Positions 44,721-53,905 are shown, numbered from the stretch's first letter. The stretch: 64,000 bases of DNA from DASWUZ01 sp036401375 (GCA_036401375.1 DASWVB010000016.1:124001-188000), one strand, 5' to 3'. The notes: a model not told the origin generated them from the letters alone. Numbers and translations: made by a program.

Positions 44721-44749
44721 GGGGCGGCTCTTCCTTGAGGAGTCGCCCC
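44721..44749. terminator. Strong hairpin between convergent genes
   Basis: Ten-base stem GGGGCGGCTC / GAGTCGCCCC (one G-T pair) around a nine-base loop, 33 bases after the Asp-box gene and about 200 before the end of bshA. No T-run follows on either strand, so it may act through stem strength, as a processing end, or not terminate. Confidence 0.5.
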
Positions 44750-44948
44750 ATGACTCGTACGGCTGTCTCCAAACTGGCGGGCGCCAAGTGGTTTTGCAGA
44801 TGCGAGCGGCCGAGAAATGGGGCTCACGAGGGTGTATCTCCTGATGGCTACGAGGAGCTCATCTGGCTGGTTACCCGCCGGTTCTGAGATTTGGTGAAAT
44901 GACAGGCCAGGCATTATCCGCAAGCCGTGAGCGCCCGGTCAGGATACT

Positions 44949-46100
44949 CTAGCTCGCGGTAGCGGCAGCACGCTCCAGTACTGTCTCGTAGTATTTCTCA
45001 TAAAGAGGGATGATCTGCGTCGAGCAGTAGCGCTGCTGCGCCGTCTTACGAGCCGCGCGGCCCATTGCAATCAGCCGGTCGGGTTGGAGTAGTAACTCGA
45101 TAGCCCCATCGGCCATCGCATCTACTTCGCCGACAGGGAAGAGGCGTCCATTGACTCCGTCCTCGATCAACTCGGGCACGCCTCCGACTGCGGTTGCGAT
45201 GGAGGGCACCCGGCAGGCCATGCCTTCGAGCGCAGCAAGCCCAAACGACTCCAACTCGCTCGGCATGATCATGAGATCGGCGAGCGGCAGCAGTTCATTC
45301 ACGCTCTCCTGCTTTCCGAGGAAGACGACGCGGTCCTGTATTCCTTTGCTGTGCGCGAGCCACTCTGCCGCCGATCGATCCGGTCCGTCTCCTACCAGCA
45401 GCAGCCGTGCCGGCATGCGTTCGACCACTCGCGAGAACACCTCAACCACGTCGACGACCCGCTTCACCGGCCTGAAGTTTGACAGGTGCATCAGTATCTT
45501 TTCGTCCGGGCGAGCGAAGCGGGCACGCTGCCTGTCTCGATCGGCCATGTGCGGCGAATACACGTCGCAGTTGACAAAGTTTGGAATCACCTCGATCTCA
45601 TTCTTCGTATCGAACTGTCGGATCGTCTCATCGCGCAGGTAGCTGGAAATAGCAGTCACGCCGTCGCTCTGTTCGATGGCAAAGCGCGTGATGGGCAGGT
45701 AGGAGCGATCGATACCGACGAGAGTTATGTCGGTCCCGTGGAGAGTAGTGACGAACGGTAAATGCCTGTTGCGAGTGGCCAGCATCTGGCGCGCCAGCAG
45801 TGCACTCACGGAATGGGGGATGGCGTAGTGCACGTGCAGCAGATCGAGGCTGTAGTATTCGGCTACCTCGGACATGCGCGTCGCCAGTGCAAGGTCATAC
45901 GGCGGATACTCGAAGAGCGGATAGTTCGAGACTGGGACCTCATGATAAAAGATTCCGCTCTCACGCCCAGTGAGACGAAAGGGTTGGGAATAAGTGATGA
46001 AGTGGACCTGGTGCCCGGACGCAGCAAGCTCGATGCCCAACTCGGTTGCGACGACGCCGCTGCCGCCGTAGGTTGGGTAGCACGTAATGCCAATTTTCAT
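44949..46100 (-). CDS. bshA: Bacillithiol synthesis glycosyltransferase BshA
   Basis: 383 residues from ATG 46100 (MKIGITCYPTYGGSGVVATE), the exact N-terminus of BshA; the 27 residues of open frame upstream are not conserved. It transfers GlcNAc from UDP-GlcNAc to L-malate, the first step of bacillithiol synthesis. GT-B fold with HVHYAIPHSVSALLARQM, SNFRPVKRVVDVVEVF and the donor-site motif ESFGLAALEGMACRVP. Length agrees with the family (about 380). Bacillithiol is best known in Firmicutes but bshA occurs in Acidobacteria and Bacteroidetes; bshB/bshC are not in the window. Confidence 0.94.
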   Translation of the reverse strand: MKIGITCYPTYGGSGVVATELGIELAASGHQVHFITYSQPFRLTGRESGIFYHEVPVSNYPLFEYPPYDLALATRMSEVAEYYSLDLLHVHYAIPHSVSALLARQMLATRNRHLPFVTTLHGTDITLVGIDRSYLPITRFAIEQSDGVTAISSYLRDETIRQFDTKNEIEVIPNFVNCDVYSPHMADRDRQRARFARPDEKILMHLSNFRPVKRVVDVVEVFSRVVERMPARLLLVGDGPDRSAAEWLAHSKGIQDRVVFLGKQESVNELLPLADLMIMPSELESFGLAALEGMACRVPSIATAVGGVPELIEDGVNGRLFPVGEVDAMADGAIELLLQPDRLIAMGRAARKTAQQRYCSTQIIPLYEKYYETVLERAAATAS

Positions 46101-46220
46101 AATTGAACCGTTTTGCCTTGACCTGTGGTCTCTTGGACGTTCAAGAAGGCGAGTTTGATGCAAGCATACTGAGGGACACAACAGGCGCGCCGGCGCTTCG
46201 CACCCGGAGGGAAGCGACTG

Positions 46221-47504
46221 TCAGCCAAGCAACGCAAGTATCTGATCCATGTGCATCCTTGAGTCGGAGGTGGTTCCTCCGGGCAGGCCCGGTCCGATCG
46301 CGATGGCCTGTGAATGCTCTTCGAACCACGCGAGGAAGCCCAGCTGGTCTGCTCCGGTGAGCCGGCGCATGTTCAGCCAGGTGTAGTAGGCGCCGAGATC
46401 CGCGTCGATCAACGAGCCTTCGGGATCTGTTCCCGTAGGCGGAGCCCCGCTTAACATGGCATTCATCGTCTCCGCTTGCTGGCGGGGAGCGTATCGCACG
46501 AGCAGCGTCTGCGGCTGGGCGCGGCGCACGCACTCCCGCGACGCCCATTGTACGAAGGTAGTGGCGAAGATCTGGGTTCCAGAGCCCTCGGTCATCAGAC
46601 TTAATTTGAAGTGGTTGAGTATCTCTTCAACCCCTGGGGTCCCCAGGCCTATGTCTTCTGGTTTCATACGGGCCAGCAGACTTCGCAGCTCCTCCGGGCC
46701 CATTCCACCCGAATTGATCGCCTGCTGGATGCGTGCCAGCAATCTCGCGCGAGGCTGCTCCAGGCCCGCATATGAGACTTGCGTCAGGTTAGGGTTCGGC
46801 AGCGGAGTGGCGCCGTCAATGTACCAGTGATCGAACGTGGAAACCGGGGACGACTTCAAGTTGAGAGCGCTTCGTACTTCGCGCTGTTGAGCGGCAATCG
46901 ACTGCTGCGTCGGCGCGGCTGGAAAGGGTGCAGCCGCGCGGCGGGACGCCTCGGACAGCAGGGTAGAGAATCCCTCGTCGGCCACGACGGAGTCGAAGTA
47001 GACGCCGGCCGGGCGCAGCTTGCGAAACAGAGGCTGGTCAAACCGAACTACCCCTGCCCCGATGACAACGATGCCTAGACGCGGCGATTCAGGAGCCTGG
47101 TCCGGAACACTCTTGTTTACCGCCGACGTATACGCGTCCGCGATCTCGCGGAAGCGATCCATCTGGTGCGTGCTCCAGAGGAAAGCAGTAAGCTGCTCCA
47201 TGAACTGCGATGGGTTACCTACCCAATCCATCTCCGCCAACTGCGTCTTCAGTGGTAGCCCGCGGAAGCTTTCCAGTGCCGCGTCACGCTCGGCAGCCGA
47301 GAGACCTTGCAGATAAGTGAATTGCTTGTCCAGCTGTCGCCGCTCTGCTGGCAGCTTCCAGTCGTAGGCGATCAGCTCGCGCAGCAGGATTGGAACGAGC
47401 ACCAGCGGCAGCTGCTGCAGTAGCGGAAGCTGTGCCAAAGCGACGGAGCGCGCCTGGGGCGGGTAGCCGGCAAAGGACGCCGCTGTGAGCTGTTGAGGCA
47501 GCAT
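46221..47504 (-). CDS. Conserved hypothetical protein, last gene of the TonB-receptor operon
   Basis: 427 residues, not recognised as a known family. It has no signal peptide or membrane helix. The N-terminal 130 residues are helical (LLQQLPLVLVPILLRELIAY, YLQGLSAAERDAALESF, LWSTHQMDRFREIADAY); a Rossmann-like strand-loop follows (PRLGIVVIGAGVVRFDQPLF); the remainder is mixed, with a conserved-looking ARMKPEDIGLGTPGVEEIL. It begins two bases after the upstream Tat-protein gene, so the products are likely to act together. Probably cytoplasmic. The pairing with an alkaline-phosphatase-fold protein is the only functional hint. Confidence 0.75.
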   Translation of the reverse strand: MLPQQLTAASFAGYPPQARSVALAQLPLLQQLPLVLVPILLRELIAYDWKLPAERRQLDKQFTYLQGLSAAERDAALESFRGLPLKTQLAEMDWVGNPSQFMEQLTAFLWSTHQMDRFREIADAYTSAVNKSVPDQAPESPRLGIVVIGAGVVRFDQPLFRKLRPAGVYFDSVVADEGFSTLLSEASRRAAAPFPAAPTQQSIAAQQREVRSALNLKSSPVSTFDHWYIDGATPLPNPNLTQVSYAGLEQPRARLLARIQQAINSGGMGPEELRSLLARMKPEDIGLGTPGVEEILNHFKLSLMTEGSGTQIFATTFVQWASRECVRRAQPQTLLVRYAPRQQAETMNAMLSGAPPTGTDPEGSLIDADLGAYYTWLNMRRLTGADQLGFLAWFEEHSQAIAIGPGLPGGTTSDSRMHMDQILALLG

Positions 47505-47506
47505 GG

Positions 47507-48700
47507 TCAGAGCACCTCGTGCAGTGGCTTGCCCTGCGCGAAGGCGGCGGAAAAGCCCATCAGCGATCCGATCGTAGGTACAAGATCGAGAGAATCGACG
47601 GGACGGTCAACCACCGCATTCTGCCGCACTCCTGGCCCGAGCGCCAGCATCCAGGTGGTACGCGAAAGGGCGTCCCCGGTGCGATGATGCTGAAATCCGT
47701 TGCCCGCCGGATTGGTATCGGAGTCGCGTCCAAAATCCGGCAGGATCATCATGGTGGTTCGGCCTTTGTACTCGGGATTGTCCTCGATCATCCTCCATAT
47801 CTCTGCACAGAGCCGGTCGGAGCGGCGGATGCCATCAAGGTAGAGCGAAAACGCACCCGAGTGGGCTATGTCGATGTCGTGCAGTGTGATCCAGAGAAGA
47901 CTGGGCGCGAGCTGTGTCATGATCTGCCGAGCCATGAAGACGGACAGCTCGTCGGGGCTGGCGAGGCTGCGCGCGTGGCTGGTGAAATCATCCACCGAGA
48001 GCTTCAGTATCTCCGCCGTCCGGTGAAGGTCGATCTCGCCTGAACCGATCTCGGGAGCGAACAGCGGGGTCTCATAGTTGTCGCGTAGAAGATGTTCATA
48101 GTCGAGGTTGGCGCCGCTCGACAGAGCCGACGCCAGCAGCCGCTTGGGCAGCAGTACCTCGGCCGCGAAGGCCGGTCCATAACCTCGGGTGTTGCTTCCT
48201 CCGATGCGGTTGAAGCCGTTGCTTGGGGCGATCACCCATGCGTCCTGCGCCGGCCTGTGCAGGTCACGACGGAAGTACTCGAAAACGGTGGGATTTTCAG
48301 GCGGCGTTGATGCGAAGTTGTTCAGCGTCTCATAAGCGCCCGTCGCGAGGGACGCGGTCGCGACATAGTGACCCAGGATTCCATGGTTCACCACCTGGGT
48401 GAAAAAAGTCCCTTGCGGAATGAGTTCGCTGAGCATATGGGGGATGTTTGCCTGACCCTCCGGTGCAAACGTCTCTTCATCGCGAGCTCCGCCTCCAAAG
48501 GTCACCACCACGACCTTAGGTCTGGTAGCAACGTTGAGCGCGCGCAGCGGCCTGAGAGAGCTCGCTGCGCCCAGCGCGGCCACACCCGCGACCGAGCGCA
48601 GGAATTCGCGCCGGTCTATGGAGCGAGAGGCGGCGATCTCCCGCAGCGTGCCGTCGGAGCTGACCGTCAGGCGGCTGCTTAGCTGGGCTTTAAGACGAAT
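47507..48700 (-). CDS. Tat-exported alkaline-phosphatase-superfamily protein
   Basis: About 397 residues. A twin-arginine signal (DRREFLRSVAG then a hydrophobic stretch) exports a folded protein to the periplasm. The body has the alkaline-phosphatase/sulfatase fold pattern: VVVVTFGGGARDEETFAPEG, NHGILGHYVATASLATGAYE, ITLHDIDIAHSG, MILPDFGRDSD and GFQHHRTGDALS (metal ligands), ending SLDLVPTIGSLMGFSA. Sulfatases and phosphodiesterases share this layout; no Cys-type sulfatase motif (CxPxR) is present. The start is uncertain: no ATG/GTG/TTG exists between the end of the TPR gene and the Tat motif. ATT 48700 has AGGAGGT six bases upstream; ATG 48844 inside the TPR gene is the alternative. Confidence 0.8.
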   Translation of the reverse strand: MRLKAQLSSRLTVSSDGTLREIAASRSIDRREFLRSVAGVAALGAASSLRPLRALNVATRPKVVVVTFGGGARDEETFAPEGQANIPHMLSELIPQGTFFTQVVNHGILGHYVATASLATGAYETLNNFASTPPENPTVFEYFRRDLHRPAQDAWVIAPSNGFNRIGGSNTRGYGPAFAAEVLLPKRLLASALSSGANLDYEHLLRDNYETPLFAPEIGSGEIDLHRTAEILKLSVDDFTSHARSLASPDELSVFMARQIMTQLAPSLLWITLHDIDIAHSGAFSLYLDGIRRSDRLCAEIWRMIEDNPEYKGRTTMMILPDFGRDSDTNPAGNGFQHHRTGDALSRTTWMLALGPGVRQNAVVDRPVDSLDLVPTIGSLMGFSAAFAQGKPLHEVL

Positions 48701-50112
48701 TTCATGACCTCCTGCAGCTTCGTATTCAAAGCCTGCTTGGACTCCTGCGAGTAAGTCTGTTGCAATGCAATTTCGGCCTGTGCCTCTTCGCGGCGACCTA
48801 GATGTGCATAGGCGCGGGAGAGCCTGTAATGTGCCTCCGCCCACTTGGGACGCAGCGCAATCGACTTCTGTAGATAGGCTGTACTTTCAATCCAGTGTAG
48901 ACGTGCCTGCTCGAGAACGCCCAATTGGAAGTATGCCTCGGGATAAGTAGGGTCGGCAGCTATCGCTGACCGCAGCATGGTTGCAGCCTTTTCAAGGTCC
49001 TGTTTGTCCTGTGGTTCATGCAGGATGGCGACGGCCGCGTAGGTTGTCAGGATCGGATTGCCGGGATGCCGCTCGGCGTATTCATAGATCCCGCCGCAAG
49101 CTGCTCGTTCATCATCTGCGAGCAGGCTACAGCTGCGGCCGAGCAGGTCGGCTAGCTGTGCGTTTTCAGGGTCTGACTGCAGGAGGCCGGAGAAGACCTG
49201 GACGGCCGGCTTGTAATCGCCCTTAGCGTAATACGCGAAACCGGCTGCCATCTTGAAGTGACTGCTGCCAGGATAGAGGCGGTCGCCGTAGTTGGCTATC
49301 TCGATCGCTTCGGGCCATGTCCAGTGCCGCAGCAGCTCTGTAGTCAGCGCGTACAGGTTTGGGTCGCTGGGGTTGAGTCTGGCGGCGGCTTGAAAGTGCA
49401 GCAACGCCTGCTGGAAGCGGCCTGACTTTTCATCAGCATCGCCGGCGAGGGAGTGATATTGGTCGGTCATAGCCTCAGCCGGGATGGTCGCTAGAACGTC
49501 GCTTGCGCGGTCCTCCTTACCGGCCTGGTACAGGGCCAGTGCAAGGTTGTACTTCAAGGCGTTGTCCTGAGGAGCCAACTTGGCTGCGGCCGCAAACGCC
49601 TGGGCCGCCCCGTCGAAGTGAGCCGCAAGCAGCAGCGCCTGACCCAAATCGGATTGGGTCGGCAGGCTCGAGGGATCGAGCGAGGCCGCAGTCTGCAACT
49701 CGCGGATGGCTCCGGCCGTGTTCGAGAGCTTGAGGTATGCGGCCCCGAGGTTCGCGTGAGCCAGGGCGGCACGTGGCGCTATCAGGCATGCTCGTCGCAG
49801 GTATACCAGCGCGTGGGCCTCATCGCCGGATTCGGCGTAGAGGCTGCCGAGCGCCTCATTGGCTTCGTAAGATCCAGGGTGGCGGGCTGCCAGAGTCCGA
49901 AGAACCGGCTCCGCCTGCGCCAGATTACCGCTGTCGTAGGCGTCAAGTGCAGCGTGCAGAGCTTCTTCATCAGCGCGAGACATGGCGGCATGTGCAGACG
50001 CGGGACTCCCCGGTGTCTGGCCTGAAGCCGCACCTGCAATTGCAAACAGTGTCAGAAAGGGAAGGGAGCTGGCGAGGGTGGTGCGAAAGAGCAACCTGGG
50101 TGAGGTGAACAT
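48679..50112 (-). CDS. TPR-repeat exported protein
   Basis: 477 residues from ATG 50112 (MFTSPRLLFRTTL). A signal peptide (about 1-31) is followed by eight or more tetratricopeptide repeats (examples: EPVLRTLAARHPGSYEANEA, GAAYLKLSNTAGAIRELQTA, HFQAAARLNPSDPNLYAL, YLQKSIALRPKWAEAHYRLS). These make protein-protein scaffolds in the periplasm. The gene lies 60 bases after the TonB receptor and its end contains the ribosome site of the next gene. Such TPR proteins often accompany surface receptors in this phylum; it probably docks the Tat-exported protein or the receptor complex, which is inference. Confidence 0.86.
   Translation of the reverse strand: MFTSPRLLFRTTLASSLPFLTLFAIAGAASGQTPGSPASAHAAMSRADEEALHAALDAYDSGNLAQAEPVLRTLAARHPGSYEANEALGSLYAESGDEAHALVYLRRACLIAPRAALAHANLGAAYLKLSNTAGAIRELQTAASLDPSSLPTQSDLGQALLLAAHFDGAAQAFAAAAKLAPQDNALKYNLALALYQAGKEDRASDVLATIPAEAMTDQYHSLAGDADEKSGRFQQALLHFQAAARLNPSDPNLYALTTELLRHWTWPEAIEIANYGDRLYPGSSHFKMAAGFAYYAKGDYKPAVQVFSGLLQSDPENAQLADLLGRSCSLLADDERAACGGIYEYAERHPGNPILTTYAAVAILHEPQDKQDLEKAATMLRSAIAADPTYPEAYFQLGVLEQARLHWIESTAYLQKSIALRPKWAEAHYRLSRAYAHLGRREEAQAEIALQQTYSQESKQALNTKLQEVMKFVLKPS
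48707..48713 (-). promoter_or_regulatory. Shine-Dalgarno within the TPR gene, before the Tat protein
   Basis: AGGAGGT on the minus strand, inside the last codons of the TPR gene. Six bases further is ATT (48700) in the frame of the Tat-exported protein. It is the only strong ribosome site near that gene's start. It may be accidental, since it also encodes Gln-Glu-Val of the TPR protein. Confidence 0.45.
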
Positions 50113-50172
50113 GGTGGAGTCCCGGTGGGCGCCGCATCTTGCGGACGCAGCGCCCAACCTGGAGTTTACGCT

Positions 50173-53100
50173 TTAGAAGTGGTACTTCAAAGCGAACTGG
50201 AAGAAGCGGGAGTCCGGCGTGTCGGCTGAGAAGCCACGCGACCCGGTGATCTGACCGCCGTTGGCATCGATTCCCCGGTCGTTGGGATTTCCATAAGCGG
50301 GAGTGTTGAGGAGGTTGAATACATCCGCACGGAACTGCAGGGCAGATTCGTGGAACACGTGGAAATCCTTGAACAGCGACATATCCACGCGATCATATCC
50401 AGGACCGTAGGTTTGGCTCCTGGGGTTACCGGCAAACGCCAGAGCAGCATTGCCAGACACGGTGCCAGGGATTTTGGTGCCGTCGCTGAAAGTCCCTCCA
50501 GGGTATGGAAGATTAGCGGACGAACCGGCCTCAGGATTTTGGAATGCGCAAGGGTTGTACCAGTGCTGGACCGTCTTTACTGTAGCGGGGCAACCGGCAC
50601 CACCGCCACCTTTAAACGGATCTCCTATCTTGATAGCGTTTGCTCCCAGTCCCCCCGCTCCCGTGAAGGAGCTGGTTCCGATGCTGATCGGCTCCCCAGT
50701 CTGCGCACGGAAGGTGAGGCTGCTCGAGAATCCGCCAACAAGGAAGTCCATCATGGCGTTGTTGTTCAGGTACTTACGGCCGTGCCCAAACGGAAGCTCG
50801 GCATTGGCATTGAAGGTCACCCGGTGACGGACATCATAGCCGGAATTACCGTAGTCCGCCGCGAGTCCCAGTATGTTCAGGCTGCGGTAGCCGTTGTCAT
50901 TGGCACTGCCCAGCGGCGTCGGTGCGTCGTCGAGGGAGTGGGACCAGGTGTAAGTAGCGAGGAAGTAAACGCCGTTTGTAAGCCGCTTTTCCAGCTTACT
51001 CTGCAGCGAGTTATAGTTTCCGGAACCGTCGTATGCGGTGTAGGTGATGCCACCGAAGTGGGGGTAAGGGCGATATGGATTGACCTGATCTCCGTTTGCA
51101 TCCTTGTATCCGCCAAAGCCATTAGTTGTTGCCACTACCTGACCGTTCGGGTCAGGGAAGCTCTGCAGGTGGCGAGAGACCGCGCCGACGTACCCGACAG
51201 CGGCAACCATCGAGTTGCTTAAGCCGTACTCCACGGTGAGGTTGAACTGCTCACTGTAGGGCGTGCGGACCTTTGGTTCGCTGCCGCGCAGGTTAGGTTG
51301 TGACGCATGCTGGAGGAGGCCGGCAGAGATCGCGTTCGCGAACCCGGTCTCCAGAGTGATGCCGTTTGTGGGGCAAGCTCCGCCGGCGGCGCAGCTTCCT
51401 GAGTTGAAATTGGAGTCGAACTCAAAAGGGAAGTTTTCACCCAGGTTGGGGTAATATCCAGTGCTTTCGAGCCCGCCGAAGAAGACGCCGTAGCCTCCGT
51501 GGATCACGGCTTTGTCGGTAGCTTTAAATGCAAAACCCACCCGGGGCGCAACGTTGCTCTTTTGCGGCTCAACCAGATAACGGTTGCCGGTGTAAACGAC
51601 GGTGATGTTGTCCGCTGCCAGCAGGCGAGTGAACGAAAAGGGAAGAGCGACACCGGACTTGCTCTTCGGGATCCGATACTCGGCCGTGCTGTGGCCGGCA
51701 GTCGGCGCACTGGTGGGGACCAGAGCTGCCTGATCGTCGTGACGCTCGAGGTAAGGAGTGGAGTAGTCGTACCGTGCACCGTAGTTCACGGTGAGGCGCT
51801 GATTCACCTTCCAGTCGTCTTGCGCGTAGCCAGACCGATTAAAGCGGACATCGTCCGATGTGAAAGTGTTCGAGATGGCCGCACTATTCATGTTGTCAGT
51901 AAGGAAGTCGGCAACACCGAATCCAGTGTTTGAGGTCCCCTGCTGCGAAGTGTAAGTACCGTTGAAATTGTAGGTGCCGCGCGGCTGAGTTGGCTGCGAA
52001 GTCGAGAAGCGAATGCGCTGGATGTTTACGCCCGCCTTGAAGTTGTGATTGCCATGCACCTTGGTGACGTTATCAAGTATCTGGTACACGTTTTCATATT
52101 CATTTGTTGCGTAAAACTGTGGCGAGCCGAACGAAGAGATACCTGAGACGTTGAAGTAAGGAAGGCCGGAGTTGTTGGCAGAGGTGGGAATGCCGCCCAA
52201 ACCGAGACCTGATGCAAGCGTCGCATTGTTTGCATTCTCGTGAAGACCTGCGAAGTGGCCGTAGTTGTAGCCAAAGCGGAATTCGTTGGTCGTCGTGGGG
52301 TTGAACAGATGGGTCTCACTGCCGGCAAAGTTCTCGCCCAGCGAGGTCACCTGACCGGTGTCAGCAAAGCCGCCGCCGTCCAGAATGGGCCCAAATGGCG
52401 CCGGGTGCGAGATTGGTTCATGGTTATAGCTGTATCGGGCGAACGCCTGATCGCTGGAGGTAATATTCCAGTCTGTGCGGACGTCCCATTGAAAGGTGTT
52501 ATTCAACGTATTCGTCTGGTCGGTGAAGTTGCTGTAAGTCTGCCCCGGAAGGCCCACGTTTGGTGCTGGGAAAAGAGAGAGAAGCTTTTCAGCGACAGGA
52601 TCAAGCGTGACACCTGGCTGAAGATCCAGGCGGTTACCTGCTACAGGGGTTGTCCCGTTCGCCGCCGGGTTCGGGACATAGAGCTGGACAACGTTGTTGT
52701 TCAACTGATGATTGGTGCTCAGCAGGTCGCTAAAGTCGCCGGTACGCATCTTGAGAGTAGGAACAGTCAACCCGGAGTGGGTTTCTGCGAAGACGATGCG
52801 GTCTGCTTCGGTGTCGCCGAAGAAGAACAGCTTTTCCTTAAAGATCGGGAAGCCCAGCGTCGCGCCAAACTGGTTCTGGCGGTACTTGGCCACCGGGGAA
52901 GCGCCCTGGAAGAACTCGCGCACGTCAAACGCATCGTTGCGCAGATACTCCCACAGCGATCCGTGGAGCTGGTTGGTACCCGATTTGATACTGGCGTTGA
53001 TGACGGCTCCGGCAGAGTGCCCAAACTCGGAGCTGTACGAGCCGGTCTGCACCTTGAACTCGGCAAGTGCATCTGGCGGAGGGCGCACCACGTAGCTCGC

Positions 53101-53754
53101 GCCGTTGAAGAAGTCGACGACGTTCACATTGTTGTCAACACCGTCCATGATGTAGTTGTTCTGCTCGGCGCGCTGACCGTTGGCGTTGAAGTCGCCGCCA
53201 TTCTGACCGCGAGCACCGTTTGAGGGAGCCACGCCGGCGGCGAGCTGCGCGATGAAGACCCAGTTGCGGCCGTTAAGGGGCGTGTCGTTGATGGTTTGCG
53301 TCTCCATCACCTGGCCGGTTGAGCCCTCTTCTGTCTGCAGAAGCGCCGGCGCTGAGGTAACAGTGACCACCGTAGCCTCAGACCCCGCCTTCAGTTGGAG
53401 GTTCACTTCCACCCGGTCCTGCACGTGCACCTGGATGTTCTCCTGGATGGTCGGGGAGAAGCCAGCCGCAGCCGATTCGACCTTGTAGTTGCCGATCTTG
53501 ATTGGCGAAAAGATGTAGACACCGCTGCCGTCTGTCTGGCTATGCAACACCAGACCGGTATCGACGTTCGTCAACGTCACCTGGGCGTTTGGTATGGCCG
53601 CTCCCGTGGTGTCGACGACTGAACCTGTGATTGCGCCCTCATCAGCCTGGGAAAATGCCTTCGAGGCACCGGCGATCAAAAGCCAAAGACACAGGGTCGC
53701 CTGCGCCAGCCTCAAAAGTCTCCGAAAGGTTTTGTTTCCAGTTCTATCGTTCAT
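50173..53754 (-). CDS. TonB-dependent receptor, Oar/CarboxypepD-regulatory type
   Basis: 1193 residues. Signal peptide (1-35), a carboxypeptidase-regulatory-like beta-sandwich (ITGSVVDTTGAAIPNAQVTL), a plug domain (GQVMETQTINDTPLNGRNW; FNANGQRAEQNNYIMDGVDN) and a 22-strand-type barrel ending in aromatic FALKYHF. These very large receptors are expanded in Acidobacteria and take up polymers or oligosaccharides with TonB energy. It is first in a compact operon with the TPR, Tat-exported and 427-residue genes. A TTGACA promoter with a LacI-type operator beside the -10 lies 110-150 bases upstream; the LacI gene is divergent from it. The ligand is unknown; the neighbouring beta-galactosidase-type enzymes suggest a galactoside-rich glycan. 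Confidence 0.92.
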   Translation of the reverse strand: MNDRTGNKTFRRLLRLAQATLCLWLLIAGASKAFSQADEGAITGSVVDTTGAAIPNAQVTLTNVDTGLVLHSQTDGSGVYIFSPIKIGNYKVESAAAGFSPTIQENIQVHVQDRVEVNLQLKAGSEATVVTVTSAPALLQTEEGSTGQVMETQTINDTPLNGRNWVFIAQLAAGVAPSNGARGQNGGDFNANGQRAEQNNYIMDGVDNNVNVVDFFNGASYVVRPPPDALAEFKVQTGSYSSEFGHSAGAVINASIKSGTNQLHGSLWEYLRNDAFDVREFFQGASPVAKYRQNQFGATLGFPIFKEKLFFFGDTEADRIVFAETHSGLTVPTLKMRTGDFSDLLSTNHQLNNNVVQLYVPNPAANGTTPVAGNRLDLQPGVTLDPVAEKLLSLFPAPNVGLPGQTYSNFTDQTNTLNNTFQWDVRTDWNITSSDQAFARYSYNHEPISHPAPFGPILDGGGFADTGQVTSLGENFAGSETHLFNPTTTNEFRFGYNYGHFAGLHENANNATLASGLGLGGIPTSANNSGLPYFNVSGISSFGSPQFYATNEYENVYQILDNVTKVHGNHNFKAGVNIQRIRFSTSQPTQPRGTYNFNGTYTSQQGTSNTGFGVADFLTDNMNSAAISNTFTSDDVRFNRSGYAQDDWKVNQRLTVNYGARYDYSTPYLERHDDQAALVPTSAPTAGHSTAEYRIPKSKSGVALPFSFTRLLAADNITVVYTGNRYLVEPQKSNVAPRVGFAFKATDKAVIHGGYGVFFGGLESTGYYPNLGENFPFEFDSNFNSGSCAAGGACPTNGITLETGFANAISAGLLQHASQPNLRGSEPKVRTPYSEQFNLTVEYGLSNSMVAAVGYVGAVSRHLQSFPDPNGQVVATTNGFGGYKDANGDQVNPYRPYPHFGGITYTAYDGSGNYNSLQSKLEKRLTNGVYFLATYTWSHSLDDAPTPLGSANDNGYRSLNILGLAADYGNSGYDVRHRVTFNANAELPFGHGRKYLNNNAMMDFLVGGFSSSLTFRAQTGEPISIGTSSFTGAGGLGANAIKIGDPFKGGGGAGCPATVKTVQHWYNPCAFQNPEAGSSANLPYPGGTFSDGTKIPGTVSGNAALAFAGNPRSQTYGPGYDRVDMSLFKDFHVFHESALQFRADVFNLLNTPAYGNPNDRGIDANGGQITGSRGFSADTPDSRFFQFALKYHF

Positions 53755-53861
53755 GTTTGTAACTCCCTGTGCTGCCCTTTGAATGTGGTCTGCAGATTTG
53801 AAACCACTGTTGCAACTAAACCGCTCTCATCCACGTCTGTCCCTACTTGGTAACAGAGAAA

Positions 53862-53875
53862 TGTAAGCGCTTGCA
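53862..53875. promoter_or_regulatory. LacI-type operator of the TonB-receptor operon
   Basis: TGTAAGCGCTTGCA: palindromic except at one base pair, with the central CG usual for LacI/PurR-family sites. It directly follows the -10 of the leftward promoter, covering the predicted transcription start, an ideal position for repression. It shares the pattern TGTA-N-GCGC-N-T-N-CA with 57886-57899. Confidence 0.65.
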
Positions 53876-53905
53876 ACCGTAGAGCGCGCAGCACTCCGAT
53901 GTCAA
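53876..53905 (-). promoter_or_regulatory. Promoter of the TonB-receptor operon
   Basis: On the minus strand a perfect TTGACA (53905-53900), an 18-base spacer and TACGGT (53881-53876). The -10 is weak (three of six), which fits a regulated promoter. The predicted transcript starts near 53869, inside the operator. Confidence 0.6.
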
